In this document: piece by piece, positions 8,242-16,075 of the stretch
Position numbering within the stretch: the stretch's first letter is position 1
Layout of the letters: each line of letters opens with the position of its first letter
Assembly: GCA_025355005.1 (NCBI GenBank)
Contig: JANXLV010000373.1
Coordinates: 1-46,503, forward strand
Source of the DNA: Myxococcales bacterium
GTDB taxonomy: Bacteria; Myxococcota_A; Polyangia; Polyangiales; Polyangiaceae
Length of the DNA stretch: 46,503 nucleotides
Direction: 5' to 3'
The notes under the pieces: generated by a model
Seen by the model: the letters and a program-made list of their open reading frames with translations, nothing else
Databases searched by the model: none
What the model was told of the DNA's origin: nothing
Translations under genes and position numbers: made by a program

Positions 8242-9350
8242 CAGAGGAGCCTCCGGAACACGAGCGCGAGCTGTTCTGTCGCGCGAGTGAGCAGGCCGCG
8301 CTCCGAGAAGTGGGTGAGGTCGATCCTGCGCGCGCTCTTCGCGTCCGCGTCGAACGAGTGCTCGCGCACGTAGGTTGCGAACGTAGCGTCCTCCACCGCG
8401 ACGTTGAGCTCGAGGTTCTTGCGCAGGGAGCGCTCGTCCAGGTTGTAGCTTCCGATCGTCACCCATGCGTCGTCGATGATGGCCGTCTTCTGATGCATCA
8501 TGGGACCAGGCAGAGCGTAGATCTCCACGCCGCGCCGAAGAAGCCGCTCGAGGAGACCGTTCTGCGCGTATCGCAGCAGCGGAATGTCGGAGCGCTCCGG
8601 AACCATGATGCGCACGCGGACGCCGTGTCTTCTTGCGGCAAGGAGGGCGCGCATGACGATGAAGTCGGGCACGAAATAGGGGTTCGCGATGTCCACGCTC
8701 TTCTCGGCGCGACGGATGCGACGAACGTAGGCGCGGTGGATGCGATGCCGGCGATTGCGGCTCGACAGCACGGAAACGCGCCGCGTGGGTTGCCTGGGGA
8801 TGGGAGACAGACCGGGCGGGTTGCGCTCGCGCGTCAGCCGGTGCCACGTGCCAAAGAAGAAGGTGCGGAGCTCGGCGGCCGTCTGTCCGATGACCTCGAT
8901 CATGTCATCGCGCCAGCCGTCACCGCCGGCCTCGATGGGTGCCCATTGTTTCGCCAGGTTCACGCCACCCGTGATCGCGCGCTCGCCATCCACCACGAGG
9001 AGCTTGCGGTGATCGCGCACCTCCACCACGCCCATCGTCCAAGGAGAGATGGTGTTGTACTCGCGCACGAGGCCGCCGCGCGCAAGGAGCGGCGCGAAGA
9101 AGGGCAGGCCGATGGCGAGGCTGCCGATGGCGTCGAAGACCACGCGCACCGTGACACCGCGGTTCGCCGCGTCCGTCAGCGCACCCACGAATGCGTGGCC
9201 CACGATGTCGTCGCCGATCCAGTACATCTCGAGCAGGATCTCGCGCCGCGCGGAGGCGATGGCCTCGAGCATGGCGACGAGCGATTGTTTGCCGTCGAGC
9301 AACAAGCGGACACGTTCGTCGTCGACCGCGAAGTATTTCGGCTCCTCCAT
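8241..9350 (-). CDS. cls: Cardiolipin synthase-like phospholipase D family protein
   Basis: 369 aa from the ATG at 9350. There are two PLD signature motifs: HRKLLVVD (His114, Lys116, Asp121) followed by GGVNL, and HQKTAIID (His286, Lys288, Asp293) followed by GSYNLDERS. This is the arrangement of cardiolipin synthases, which make cardiolipin from phosphatidylglycerol or from PG plus phosphatidylethanolamine. It lacks the N-terminal membrane spans of ClsA and resembles the shorter ClsB type. The frame is open for another 69 codons upstream, but these overlap the previous gene. The chosen ATG is 1 bp past the upstream TGA. Its stop overlaps plsC. Another phospholipid or phosphodiester substrate is possible. 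Confidence 0.88.
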   Translation of the reverse strand: MEEPKYFAVDDERVRLLLDGKQSLVAMLEAIASARREILLEMYWIGDDIVGHAFVGALTDAANRGVTVRVVFDAIGSLAIGLPFFAPLLARGGLVREYNTISPWTMGVVEVRDHRKLLVVDGERAITGGVNLAKQWAPIEAGGDGWRDDMIEVIGQTAAELRTFFFGTWHRLTRERNPPGLSPIPRQPTRRVSVLSSRNRRHRIHRAYVRRIRRAEKSVDIANPYFVPDFIVMRALLAARRHGVRVRIMVPERSDIPLLRYAQNGLLERLLRRGVEIYALPGPMMHQKTAIIDDAWVTIGSYNLDERSLRKNLELNVAVEDATFATYVREHSFDADAKSARRIDLTHFSERGLLTRATEQLALVFRRLL

Positions 9351-9351
9351 G

Positions 9352-11721
9352 TCAGCGCTCCCGTCTCGAGCGCAGCGCAACGATGACCAGCCGCGAATCA
9401 GCCCACATCCTGGCGCCCATGGCTCGCAGCGCCTCTGCGGTCTCGGGTGGGTCCGGGTCCCGGTCACGGAACAAGGACAAAAGGCGCTGGCGTGGCTCCT
9501 TTGCGCGCGCAAACCTCTCGTCCTTGCGCCGCGCGAACGCCTGCGCGGCCTGCTCATCGGTCAGCGCGCCCTGCGCGAAGCGCGCGAACAGTGACCGCGC
9601 CTGTGCGACCGCCGCGTCCAGCGCGCCGTCGGCGGTGACGATTCGAACCACGACCGCGGAGGCACGCGGAGAGCCGAGGAGTCGCGCGCTGCTCTCGCGC
9701 GCAAGCCCCCCTCCCATCGACTTCGCGAGCAGCCCGTCCGGACCGGAGAGGAGGGCTACCCAGGCCTCTGCCAGCGCGTAGCTCTGCGCGTCCGGTACCT
9801 GCACGGAGAGGAAGACCTCGGACGGTCCGGGCGTCGCGCGCGGCGCAGAGTAGGTGCCTGGGTGCTCCGACTCCGGAGGAGCAAGCGGTTCGCATGTGCG
9901 TGTCTCGCCGCGAGAAGGAAGCCATCGATCGGCCGCGCGTCCTGCTGCGCGTGTCTGCTCATCGTTGTCGTTCGCGAGCACCGCCAGGCGCACCGGCCCT
10001 CTGCGAAGTGCGGACACCTTGGTGCTGAGCGCAACGTCGGAAGCGCGTCCGAGCGCGTCTGGTGCGCCCGTCGGTACGAGCCACGACAGGTGCCCTGGGC
10101 TCACCTCGGAGGCGAGCTCGGCGAGCGCGCGTGTCTCGTCGCCCTCGGACGCGGCGTACGCGCCATGCAGAGCGCGCTCTGCACGCTCGCGCGACATCGG
10201 TTCGCCGAGGAACGGGCGCGCCACCACATCCGCGAGGCGACGTGCGTGCACGAGCGGCGGCTCGCCCGGAAGCGGCGCGCCGTGGACCAGTAGCCCGACG
10301 GCATCCGGCGTGGCGATCGGCTCCACGAAGACCCCGGGCAAACCATCAGGGGCGAGCGCGGCCAGCGCCGCGGAGGTCACGCCAGCGTCAGTGTTGGACT
10401 CGAGCATCGTGCCGCAAGGTGAACCCAGGAAGAGCCACAGCTCGCCCTGGCCGTGCTCCACCTTGCCGCGCACCTCCACGACGGCCGTCTTCTGCGCCTT
10501 GCGTGCAAGGGCGAGGGCTGCCTCGAGCTCGTCCGCCACGATCGTCTGACCGCGCGCGTTCGGGATCGCGACCCGCGCGAACGCAAGCGTCGGCTCCGCG
10601 CTTTCCCGGGAGAGGGAGAGCCAGGCAGCAGCCTCAGCGGCGACGCCCACGTCCGATAGCCTGCGCACCGCGCGATCGTCCGGCTTGGCCGCGAAGCCCG
10701 AGCCGACAACGAGGTCGATCTCCTCCTCCGCGACGGTGATTCCCCTGGCCACGAGCTGCTCGGGGGTGCGACCCAGCTCCGAGAACGTCAGATCGATCGC
10801 GAGGCATCCGCCCACGATGTTCGCCGTGGCGGTGATGTCGCGGACGCGAGCTCCACCGTCGAGCGCCGCGATACGAGACGCGAGCGGCGAGCTCTCCAGA
10901 CGCTCGACCGCGGCCAGCGCCTCGAGCGGAGAGCCGAACTGCCGGGCGATCACGGCGTGCGTATCCCTGGCGGCGCTGTCCGCTTCGAACACGGCGAACG
11001 GCGCGATCGCGGACCGCGCGACCGCGGGCGCGCCAGGATCTGCCGAGAGCGCCGGGGCGTGCGCGAGCGCATCGGTCAGCGCGACGATGGACGGCCGCGA
11101 CCCGACGACGGCAAGCGCGACGCGCGCACGCACGTGGCTTCGCGCGCGTAGCGTCTCCAGCGATCCGAGGTCGACGTCCTTGTCACGTGCGGCTGCGCGA
11201 GGTGCGCCCAGGCACCGCGCCACTGGCTCTTCCGCGGCGGATAGGAGCGGCAGGGCGAGCACCGCAGCGGTCTTCGTGTGCGCCGCCGGCATGTCATCCG
11301 GGGCGACCGGCGCAGCGAGCGCCGCGAAGGTCGCCGACACGAACGCCCGCGCTGCGTCGGGTGATGTCACGGTGGCGCGCACGCGATAACCCTCTGCCCC
11401 CGCGCTTGCCGTGGCGTCGGAGATCCCCATCGCGCGCAGGCGTCGCTCCATCACGCCGGACAACGCGGCGGCCCCGAGCACCGCGCCGTCGCCAGCGCCG
11501 GCCACCGCGACCGCGATGGCCACGCCGCTAGCGGGATCACCGTCACGCTCTACCGACGTGAGCGGCACGCCGCTCGGGGACATCTGTTGTCCGGACACGC
11601 CAGTCGCGGAGGCGGCATTCCGCGCGTCCTTCGCGGGCCCGCAGGCCAACAAAGCAGTCGCCGCGAGGAGAGCGACGGGGATCTTCCGGGCGCGGGGCGC
11701 TGGCTTGCGAGAGGCCTTCAC
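9352..11721 (-). CDS. M16 (insulinase/pitrilysin)-like lipoprotein lacking the zinc motif
   Basis: 789 aa, GTG start. The lipoprotein signal has lipobox LLAC near residue 27. The rest follows the M16 two-lobe pattern: small-residue-rich helices and strands, and a C-terminal lobe with GPDGLLAKSMGGGLARESSARLL-type spacing as in M16 C domains. At the place of the catalytic HxxEH there is AALSGVMERRL, so the zinc ligands are absent. M16 homologues without this motif act as partner subunits or binding proteins. No active M16 gene is nearby. The GTG overlaps the upstream lipoprotein stop by four bases (GTGA), and the stop is 1 bp before cls. Family assignment is by overall pattern, hence moderate confidence. 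Confidence 0.7.
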   Translation of the reverse strand: MKASRKPAPRARKIPVALLAATALLACGPAKDARNAASATGVSGQQMSPSGVPLTSVERDGDPASGVAIAVAVAGAGDGAVLGAAALSGVMERRLRAMGISDATASAGAEGYRVRATVTSPDAARAFVSATFAALAAPVAPDDMPAAHTKTAAVLALPLLSAAEEPVARCLGAPRAAARDKDVDLGSLETLRARSHVRARVALAVVGSRPSIVALTDALAHAPALSADPGAPAVARSAIAPFAVFEADSAARDTHAVIARQFGSPLEALAAVERLESSPLASRIAALDGGARVRDITATANIVGGCLAIDLTFSELGRTPEQLVARGITVAEEEIDLVVGSGFAAKPDDRAVRRLSDVGVAAEAAAWLSLSRESAEPTLAFARVAIPNARGQTIVADELEAALALARKAQKTAVVEVRGKVEHGQGELWLFLGSPCGTMLESNTDAGVTSAALAALAPDGLPGVFVEPIATPDAVGLLVHGAPLPGEPPLVHARRLADVVARPFLGEPMSRERAERALHGAYAASEGDETRALAELASEVSPGHLSWLVPTGAPDALGRASDVALSTKVSALRRGPVRLAVLANDNDEQTRAAGRAADRWLPSRGETRTCEPLAPPESEHPGTYSAPRATPGPSEVFLSVQVPDAQSYALAEAWVALLSGPDGLLAKSMGGGLARESSARLLGSPRASAVVVRIVTADGALDAAVAQARSLFARFAQGALTDEQAAQAFARRKDERFARAKEPRQRLLSLFRDRDPDPPETAEALRAMGARMWADSRLVIVALRSRRER

Positions 11722-12503
11722 TCCGCGACGAGGTCGGCCTTCGATCGCGGCGCGATGTGCAGGTTGTAGAAGTACGTGACGATGCCGGTGATGCTCTTGA
11801 ACTTTTGCCCCTGCGGAAAGGCATCGAGCTGGACGAGCTCGTTCGTGAGCGTGGGGACCTCAGCGCCGGCCTCCGCCGTGGTGAGCGCCGCGCTTGCACG
11901 TCCCTTGGAGACGGTGATGGCGGTCGCGAGGCTCACGTCCTTGATCGTGACGAGCTGCCCCATCCACTTGCGACCCGTCGCGAACGCATTGAGATCGTGC
12001 CAGTCGATCGGCGTGGGGTCGGGCGATTTGTACTCGAAGCGAAACGTGCCGGTGGGGTGCGCGAGCTGCGTGAGCACGTCACCCACCGGAAACGTGACGG
12101 TCGTGCCGAGCGTCGCGTTCTCCTGGTACTGGCCGGCGAGATCGAGCACGTCGCCGGGACCGACCACGAGGCTGGCGGGGACGAACGACGGCGCAAACAA
12201 ACCGATCCCCGCGAACGGCGCATGGGACTCCAGATCCTGGACGTAGATGGTGCCGCGGCTCTTGCCGTCGTTGGTCTCGTCGAACTGATCGACCCAAGTG
12301 ACGACGACGCCTGTGACCTGCACGTTAGCGTTGGCCTTTGCATGCGTCTTCTTGCCCGGGTCCGAGATGTCCGAGACGTGCGGCCCGGCGCCGGCCGCGC
12401 TGGGAGCGGGCGTCGACGCTGGGTCGTTGTCGCTGCTGCGGCTACCGCACGCCGCAGCAAGGACGAGGAGGATGGCGGCCGGGGCCAGGAGCCAGGAGCG
12501 CAT
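11718..12503 (-). CDS. Predicted lipoprotein with OB-fold-like domain
   Basis: 261 aa from the ATG at 12503. The signal peptide ends in the lipobox LAAAC (Cys about residue 19), followed by a Ser/Pro/Ala linker. The body starts with VQVTGVVVTWVDQFDETNDG and continues IYVQDLESHAPFAGIGLF and GPGDVLDLAGQYQE. This is the pattern of OB-fold domains found in secreted myxobacterial proteins (new information binds one face of a beta barrel). No catalytic residues are evident. It is the first gene of the coupled operon, 49 bp after the sigma-factor gene, and overlaps the M16-like gene by four bases. Likely periplasmic. Confidence 0.75.
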   Translation of the reverse strand: MRSWLLAPAAILLVLAAACGSRSSDNDPASTPAPSAAGAGPHVSDISDPGKKTHAKANANVQVTGVVVTWVDQFDETNDGKSRGTIYVQDLESHAPFAGIGLFAPSFVPASLVVGPGDVLDLAGQYQENATLGTTVTFPVGDVLTQLAHPTGTFRFEYKSPDPTPIDWHDLNAFATGRKWMGQLVTIKDVSLATAITVSKGRASAALTTAEAGAEVPTLTNELVQLDAFPQGQKFKSITGIVTYFYNLHIAPRSKADLVAE

Positions 12504-12552
12504 GCGGCTCGTTCTAGCGGGAAACGGCCGAAGGGCAAAGCCGCATTTCAGG

Positions 12553-13203
12553 TCAGGCAGCCGCAGCCGTGAACGCCACACCGAGCTTCGCCTGGATCTT
12601 GTGCTTCTTCGTGTAGACGGTCTTCACGCTGATCTGGAGCTTCTCGGCGATCTGCTCGGGGCTCATGTTCTCCACGAAGTACATCTGGGCGAACGCGCGG
12701 TCCTTCTCCGAGAAGTCGGCGAGCGCCTGCGTGCAGAGCTCGGCGCGCTCCTTCTGGCTGGTCGCGTCGAACGGGGAGGGCTCCTCGCTCTCGACCTCGA
12801 GCGCGCCCTCGCCCATCACGTCCTTGGACGGCTCGCGGCGCATCGAGCGAAGGTGATCGTGCGCGGCGTTCGTGGCGAGCATGCCGATGAACGTGCCGAG
12901 CTTGCAGCCACGCGCCGGGTCGAACGCGCGGAGCTTGTGCATGTCGTTCGACACGAGCGAGAGGTAGAACGTGGCGCGGACCTCGCGCGCATCTTCCTCC
13001 GACACGCGGCGACCGAACTTGCGGAGGACGCGGCCGATGCACGCGCAGGCGAGGCGGTCGTAGCGCGCCTGGAACACGATCCAGGCGGCGTGCTCGTTCA
13101 TCAGGAGGCCCTCGAGGAGACCAAGCTCGGTCTCGTAGGGGTTCTCGTTCTGGCTGCGAACACCGAAGAAACCGCTATCACGTCCGCGAATTTGCTCGTT
13201 CAT
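12553..13203 (-). CDS. ECF-like sigma-70 family RNA polymerase sigma factor
   Basis: 216 aa from the ATG at 13203. Region 2 covers about residues 40-125 (FQARYDRLACACIGRVL, then GTFIGMLATNAAHDHLRSMRR). An acidic linker follows. Region 4 is a helix-turn-helix near the C-terminus (MSPEQIAEKLQISVKTVYTK). Region 3 is absent, as in ECF or other short alternative sigma factors. No anti-sigma factor is next to it. The following genes on the same strand are the lipoprotein/phospholipid operon, beginning 49 bp downstream, so co-transcription or control of that operon is plausible. A terminator upstream at 13288-13305 separates it from miaB, so it needs its own promoter in 13204-13282. Confidence 0.85.
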   Translation of the reverse strand: MNEQIRGRDSGFFGVRSQNENPYETELGLLEGLLMNEHAAWIVFQARYDRLACACIGRVLRKFGRRVSEEDAREVRATFYLSLVSNDMHKLRAFDPARGCKLGTFIGMLATNAAHDHLRSMRREPSKDVMGEGALEVESEEPSPFDATSQKERAELCTQALADFSEKDRAFAQMYFVENMSPEQIAEKLQISVKTVYTKKHKIQAKLGVAFTAAAA

Positions 13204-13282
13204 GACCGCCACCGCCTTCGAAGGTATCTTCAGCAGGAGGTGTGCCACCGGCGGTGGACGTCGGAAACGCGGATATTCCCGC

Positions 13283-13305
13283 AAAAACGGGTGACGTAAC
13301 ACCCG
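13283..13305 (-). terminator. Intrinsic terminator of the miaB operon
   Basis: Read on the minus strand, a stem CGGGTG/CACCCG (13300-13305 with 13288-13293) has a 6-nt loop and is followed at once by five T residues (13287-13283). It lies about 60 nt past the stop of the carbonic-anhydrase-like gene and before the sigma-factor gene. GC-rich stem plus T tract is the standard form. Confidence 0.6.
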
Positions 13306-13331
13306 AGGCCACCGTAACAACCACCGTCACG

Positions 13332-13360
13332 CGGCGTAACAACGGGCCTTCGTTACGCCG
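13332..13360. repeat. 9-bp perfect inverted repeat with GTAAC/GTTAC motifs
   Basis: CGGCGTAAC at 13332-13340 pairs with GTTACGCCG at 13352-13360 across an 11-nt loop, just after the stop at 13365. GTAAC also occurs at 13296 and 13314, and GTTAC at 13364, giving five copies in about 75 bp. It could be an extra hairpin for termination or mRNA protection, or a set of protein-binding sites. Confidence 0.55.
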
Positions 13361-13364
13361 GTCG

Positions 13365-13889
13365 TTACGCTACGGGGACGACCTTCGTCTTGAAGTCCTT
13401 CGCGTAGTCCACGTAGAGGGAGGAAGCCTCGCGGATGCGCTCGCGGTCCGCGTCGGTCAGCTGGCGGACCACCTTCGCGGGCCGTCCCATCGCGAGGGTT
13501 CCCGACGGGACACGTGAACCAGGCGGGAGCAGCGAGCCTGCGGCGAGCATCGCGTCGGATTCGATGACGGCACCATCCAGCACGACGCTGCCCATGCCCA
13601 CCAGCACGCGATCGCCGACAGTGCAGCCGTGGAGCAAGACCATGTGACCGACGGTCACGTCGTCGCCGATGGTCGTGCTCGCGGAGCCTCCCGTGACATG
13701 CACCACGGAGCCGTCCTGGATGTTCGTGCGCGCGCCGATACGAATGGGGAACACGTCTCCGCGGAGGACCGTGGAAAACCAGATGCTGGAGTCCTCACCG
13801 ATGACGACGTCACCGATGACGCTGGCGCTCTCAGCCACGTACACGCGTGCGCCCAGCGTGGGGGTAACGTCACCGTGTCGAAAGATCAT
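13365..13889 (-). CDS. Gamma-carbonic-anhydrase family hexapeptide-repeat protein
   Basis: 174 aa from the ATG at 13889. It is built of left-handed beta-helix hexapeptide repeats (VIGDVV, IGARTN, TIGDDV, TVGDRV). The three metal ligands of gamma-carbonic anhydrases are present: His64 (SVVHV), His82 and His87 (GHMVLLHG). The RGDVFPIRIGARTNIQDGS region is typical of the YrdA/PaaY branch. Members assemble as trimers with metal between subunits; some hydrate CO2, others act on thioesters or have unknown roles. It begins 10 bp after the miaB stop and shares its transcript. An upstream extension of 33 codons overlaps miaB and is unlikely. No clear ribosome-binding site is seen. Confidence 0.88.
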   Translation of the reverse strand: MIFRHGDVTPTLGARVYVAESASVIGDVVIGEDSSIWFSTVLRGDVFPIRIGARTNIQDGSVVHVTGGSASTTIGDDVTVGHMVLLHGCTVGDRVLVGMGSVVLDGAVIESDAMLAAGSLLPPGSRVPSGTLAMGRPAKVVRQLTDADRERIREASSLYVDYAKDFKTKVVPVA

Positions 13890-13899
13890 CGGGGCGAGC

Positions 13900-15363
13900 T
13901 CATACGACTGGAGAGAGGCGGAGTGAACGCTTGCGAGGTGCCGATCGTACGTCGTCACCGTCCACGAGCTTCCCGAGCGCGCTCGCATCCATCAGGCCGG
14001 ACAGGGAGTGCTTGAACGCAGCCGTGATGGTGCATGTCACGATCTCGCCGATGATCCGCTTTCCCACCGGTCGTGCGACGTGGACGATCTCGTTGTGCTC
14101 GGTGCGGCCGCTCACCGTCGGTCCCTCCGCCTGGCGCTGCGCCTTGCTGTCGTTCTCGATCAGCACGCGCGCCGTCTGGCCCACCCGCGAATCCAGGTGG
14201 CGCCGCTGCTGACCGTCGATCACTTCGAAGAGGCGCGCGAGGCGTTCCGCCTTCGTCTCGGGCGTCACGTCATCCGCGAGCTTCAGCGCGGGCGTGTGCG
14301 GGCGAGGCGAGTACTTGAAGCCGAAGAGCGACGTGAAGCCCACCTCCGAAACGAGCGACAGCGTCGCCTTGAAGTCGTCCTCGGTCTCACCCGGAAAGCC
14401 GACGATGACGTCAGTGGAGAGCGTGAGCCCGGGCACTGCATGGACCAGCGCACGGACGCGGGCCACGTACTCGGCGCGGGTATAGCGCCTGATCATGCGC
14501 TTCAACATGCGGTCACTCCCCGACTGCACGGGCATGTGAACGTGGCGAGCGAGCAGCGGCAGGTCGCCGTGAGCCGCGATGAGTGACGGTACCAGGTGGC
14601 GAGGGTGGGGGCTCGTGTAGCGAAGGCGCGCGAGCCCGGGCACGTGCGCGGCGATCGCGCGGAGCAGCGCGGGAAACTGGCTCTCGTCCGGATCGTCGCC
14701 CGTGACGGCGGGCAGCGCGTCGTCGCGGTAGCTGTCCACGGTCTGCCCCAGCAGGGTGACCTCCTTCGTGCCCGCGCGTACGAGCGCGTCGATCTCGTCC
14801 AGGATCTCCGTGCTCGGCCGGTAGCGCTCCGGGCCGCGCGTGTATGGCACCACGCAGAACGAGCAGCGCTCGTCGCAGCCCTTCATCGTGGTCACGTACG
14901 CGCTCGTGGGTGCGGCATGGGCGCCCGACGAGAGTTGCAGCGCGGACGTCGCGGCGAGGAAGCGCGGCGCGTCCACGTCGAAGACCGTGCGTGCGACGGG
15001 CGGGGCGCCCTGCGTCTGCTGGTGATAGAGCTCCGGCAGCTCGGACGCATTGTCGGGACCGATCACCAGGTCGACGAGCGGCATGGAGCGAAGCAGAGCG
15101 TCGCCCTCTTGCTGCGCGACGCAGCCGGCCACGGCGACGACCAGGTCCGGGCGCCGCTTCTTCTCCGGGGCGAGCTTTCCCGCTTCGCTCCGCAGCTTCT
15201 GCTCTGCGTGCTCTCGGACACTGCACGTGTTGAAGATGATGAGGTCCGCATCCGCGACCTCGGTGGCCTCCTCGAACCCGGACCGTACGAGCACCTCCGA
15301 CATGCGCGCGGAGTCGTGCGCGTTCATCTGGCAGCCGAAGGTCTGGATCAGGAAGCGCGGCAT
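13900..15363 (-). CDS. miaB: tRNA-2-methylthio-N6-(dimethylallyl)adenosine synthase (MiaB)
   Basis: 487 aa. This radical-SAM methylthiotransferase modifies i6A37 in tRNAs reading UNN codons. The N-terminal UPF0004 domain carries the auxiliary cluster cysteines Cys11 (TFGCQMN), Cys47 (FNTCSV) and Cys81 (AGCVAQQEG). The radical-SAM motif is GCDERCSFC (Cys163, Cys167, Cys170). Then come GFPGETEDDF and a TRAM domain near 375-445. The C-terminal tail of about 40 residues is longer than in many homologues. It is the first gene of the two-gene minus unit; a divergent lipoprotein gene starts 56 bp away, so both promoters share that short gap. Confidence 0.95.
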   Translation of the reverse strand: MPRFLIQTFGCQMNAHDSARMSEVLVRSGFEEATEVADADLIIFNTCSVREHAEQKLRSEAGKLAPEKKRRPDLVVAVAGCVAQQEGDALLRSMPLVDLVIGPDNASELPELYHQQTQGAPPVARTVFDVDAPRFLAATSALQLSSGAHAAPTSAYVTTMKGCDERCSFCVVPYTRGPERYRPSTEILDEIDALVRAGTKEVTLLGQTVDSYRDDALPAVTGDDPDESQFPALLRAIAAHVPGLARLRYTSPHPRHLVPSLIAAHGDLPLLARHVHMPVQSGSDRMLKRMIRRYTRAEYVARVRALVHAVPGLTLSTDVIVGFPGETEDDFKATLSLVSEVGFTSLFGFKYSPRPHTPALKLADDVTPETKAERLARLFEVIDGQQRRHLDSRVGQTARVLIENDSKAQRQAEGPTVSGRTEHNEIVHVARPVGKRIIGEIVTCTITAAFKHSLSGLMDASALGKLVDGDDVRSAPRKRSLRLSPVV

Positions 15364-15419
15364 CTGCGCGGGGCCATACCACGGCCCTCGGGAGTCGTGC
15401 TAGGTCCGTCTCCCCGCAG

Positions 15420-15941
15420 ATGGCCGACGAGCGCACCAACCCGAGAGCGAAGCTTCACCTGTCCGCTCTCTGCACCGTCGCGCTGGCGGTGCCCGCGTTC
15501 GCGTCAGTCGCCTGCGGGAAGAGGACCGACGAGCGCTCGAGCGCCACGACGACATCATCCGCGATGGCGAGCAACGGCCACGCCACATGCAACATGATCC
15601 CGGTCGCCGGCAAGTGCGAGGAGTACGCGAAGGAGGACCCGCTCGGGATGGCGAAGAGCCTCTGCGAGGGGTTCAAGGGCGTGTACTCGAACGCCGCGTG
15701 TCCCACGGAGCTGCTGGTCGGGACCTGCGCGATGAAGGGGGAGGACCGCAAGCGCTACTACGTGACGAAGGACGAGCTCACGTCGTTCTCTCCCGAGGAC
15801 GCGCGCAAGGACTGCGAGAGCGATCTCGTGCTGGGGAAGTTCACGGCGGTCGCGACCCCTCCGAAGAAGCCTGTGAGCGCCGCTTCCGGAAGCGCGTCCA
15901 CCTCGCCACCGCTGACAGCCGCATCCAGCAAGCGACGCTGA
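15420..15941 (+). CDS. Cysteine-containing predicted lipoprotein, 173 aa
   Basis: The N-terminus has a hydrophobic signal (LHLSALCTVALAVPAFASVAC) with lipobox SVAC at about residue 32. A Ser/Thr linker follows. The middle carries several cysteines (ATCNMIP, GKCEEYA, SLCEGF, AACPTELL, GTCAM, KDCESD), suggesting disulfides in the periplasm. The C-terminus is Ala/Ser/Thr-rich and flexible. The family is not recognised, though small Cys-rich lipoproteins of this form are common in myxobacteria. It is divergent from miaB and followed by a strong hairpin. No Shine-Dalgarno is evident before the ATG. Confidence 0.8.
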   Translation: MADERTNPRAKLHLSALCTVALAVPAFASVACGKRTDERSSATTTSSAMASNGHATCNMIPVAGKCEEYAKEDPLGMAKSLCEGFKGVYSNAACPTELLVGTCAMKGEDRKRYYVTKDELTSFSPEDARKDCESDLVLGKFTAVATPPKKPVSAASGSASTSPPLTAASSKRR

Positions 15942-15950
15942 GCGGATCGA

Positions 15951-15973
15951 TCTCCGCCGGAACGCGGCGGAGA
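15951..15973 (+). terminator. Hairpin after the lipoprotein gene (terminator-like, no T tract)
   Basis: TCTCCGCCG (15951-15959) pairs perfectly with CGGCGGAGA (15965-15973) around a 5-nt loop, starting 10 nt after the stop codon. There is no T run after it, so termination would be Rho-dependent or the hairpin may only stabilise the mRNA end. Confidence 0.5.
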
Positions 15974-16075
15974 CCTGCGCGGGCGCGGAGAGGCAAATGC
16001 AAGCCTTGCGCGGGGTTAGAACCTGCGCGACTCCGCATCGACACCCGCGTGAATCGGGGTACCATCGCTACTGCC

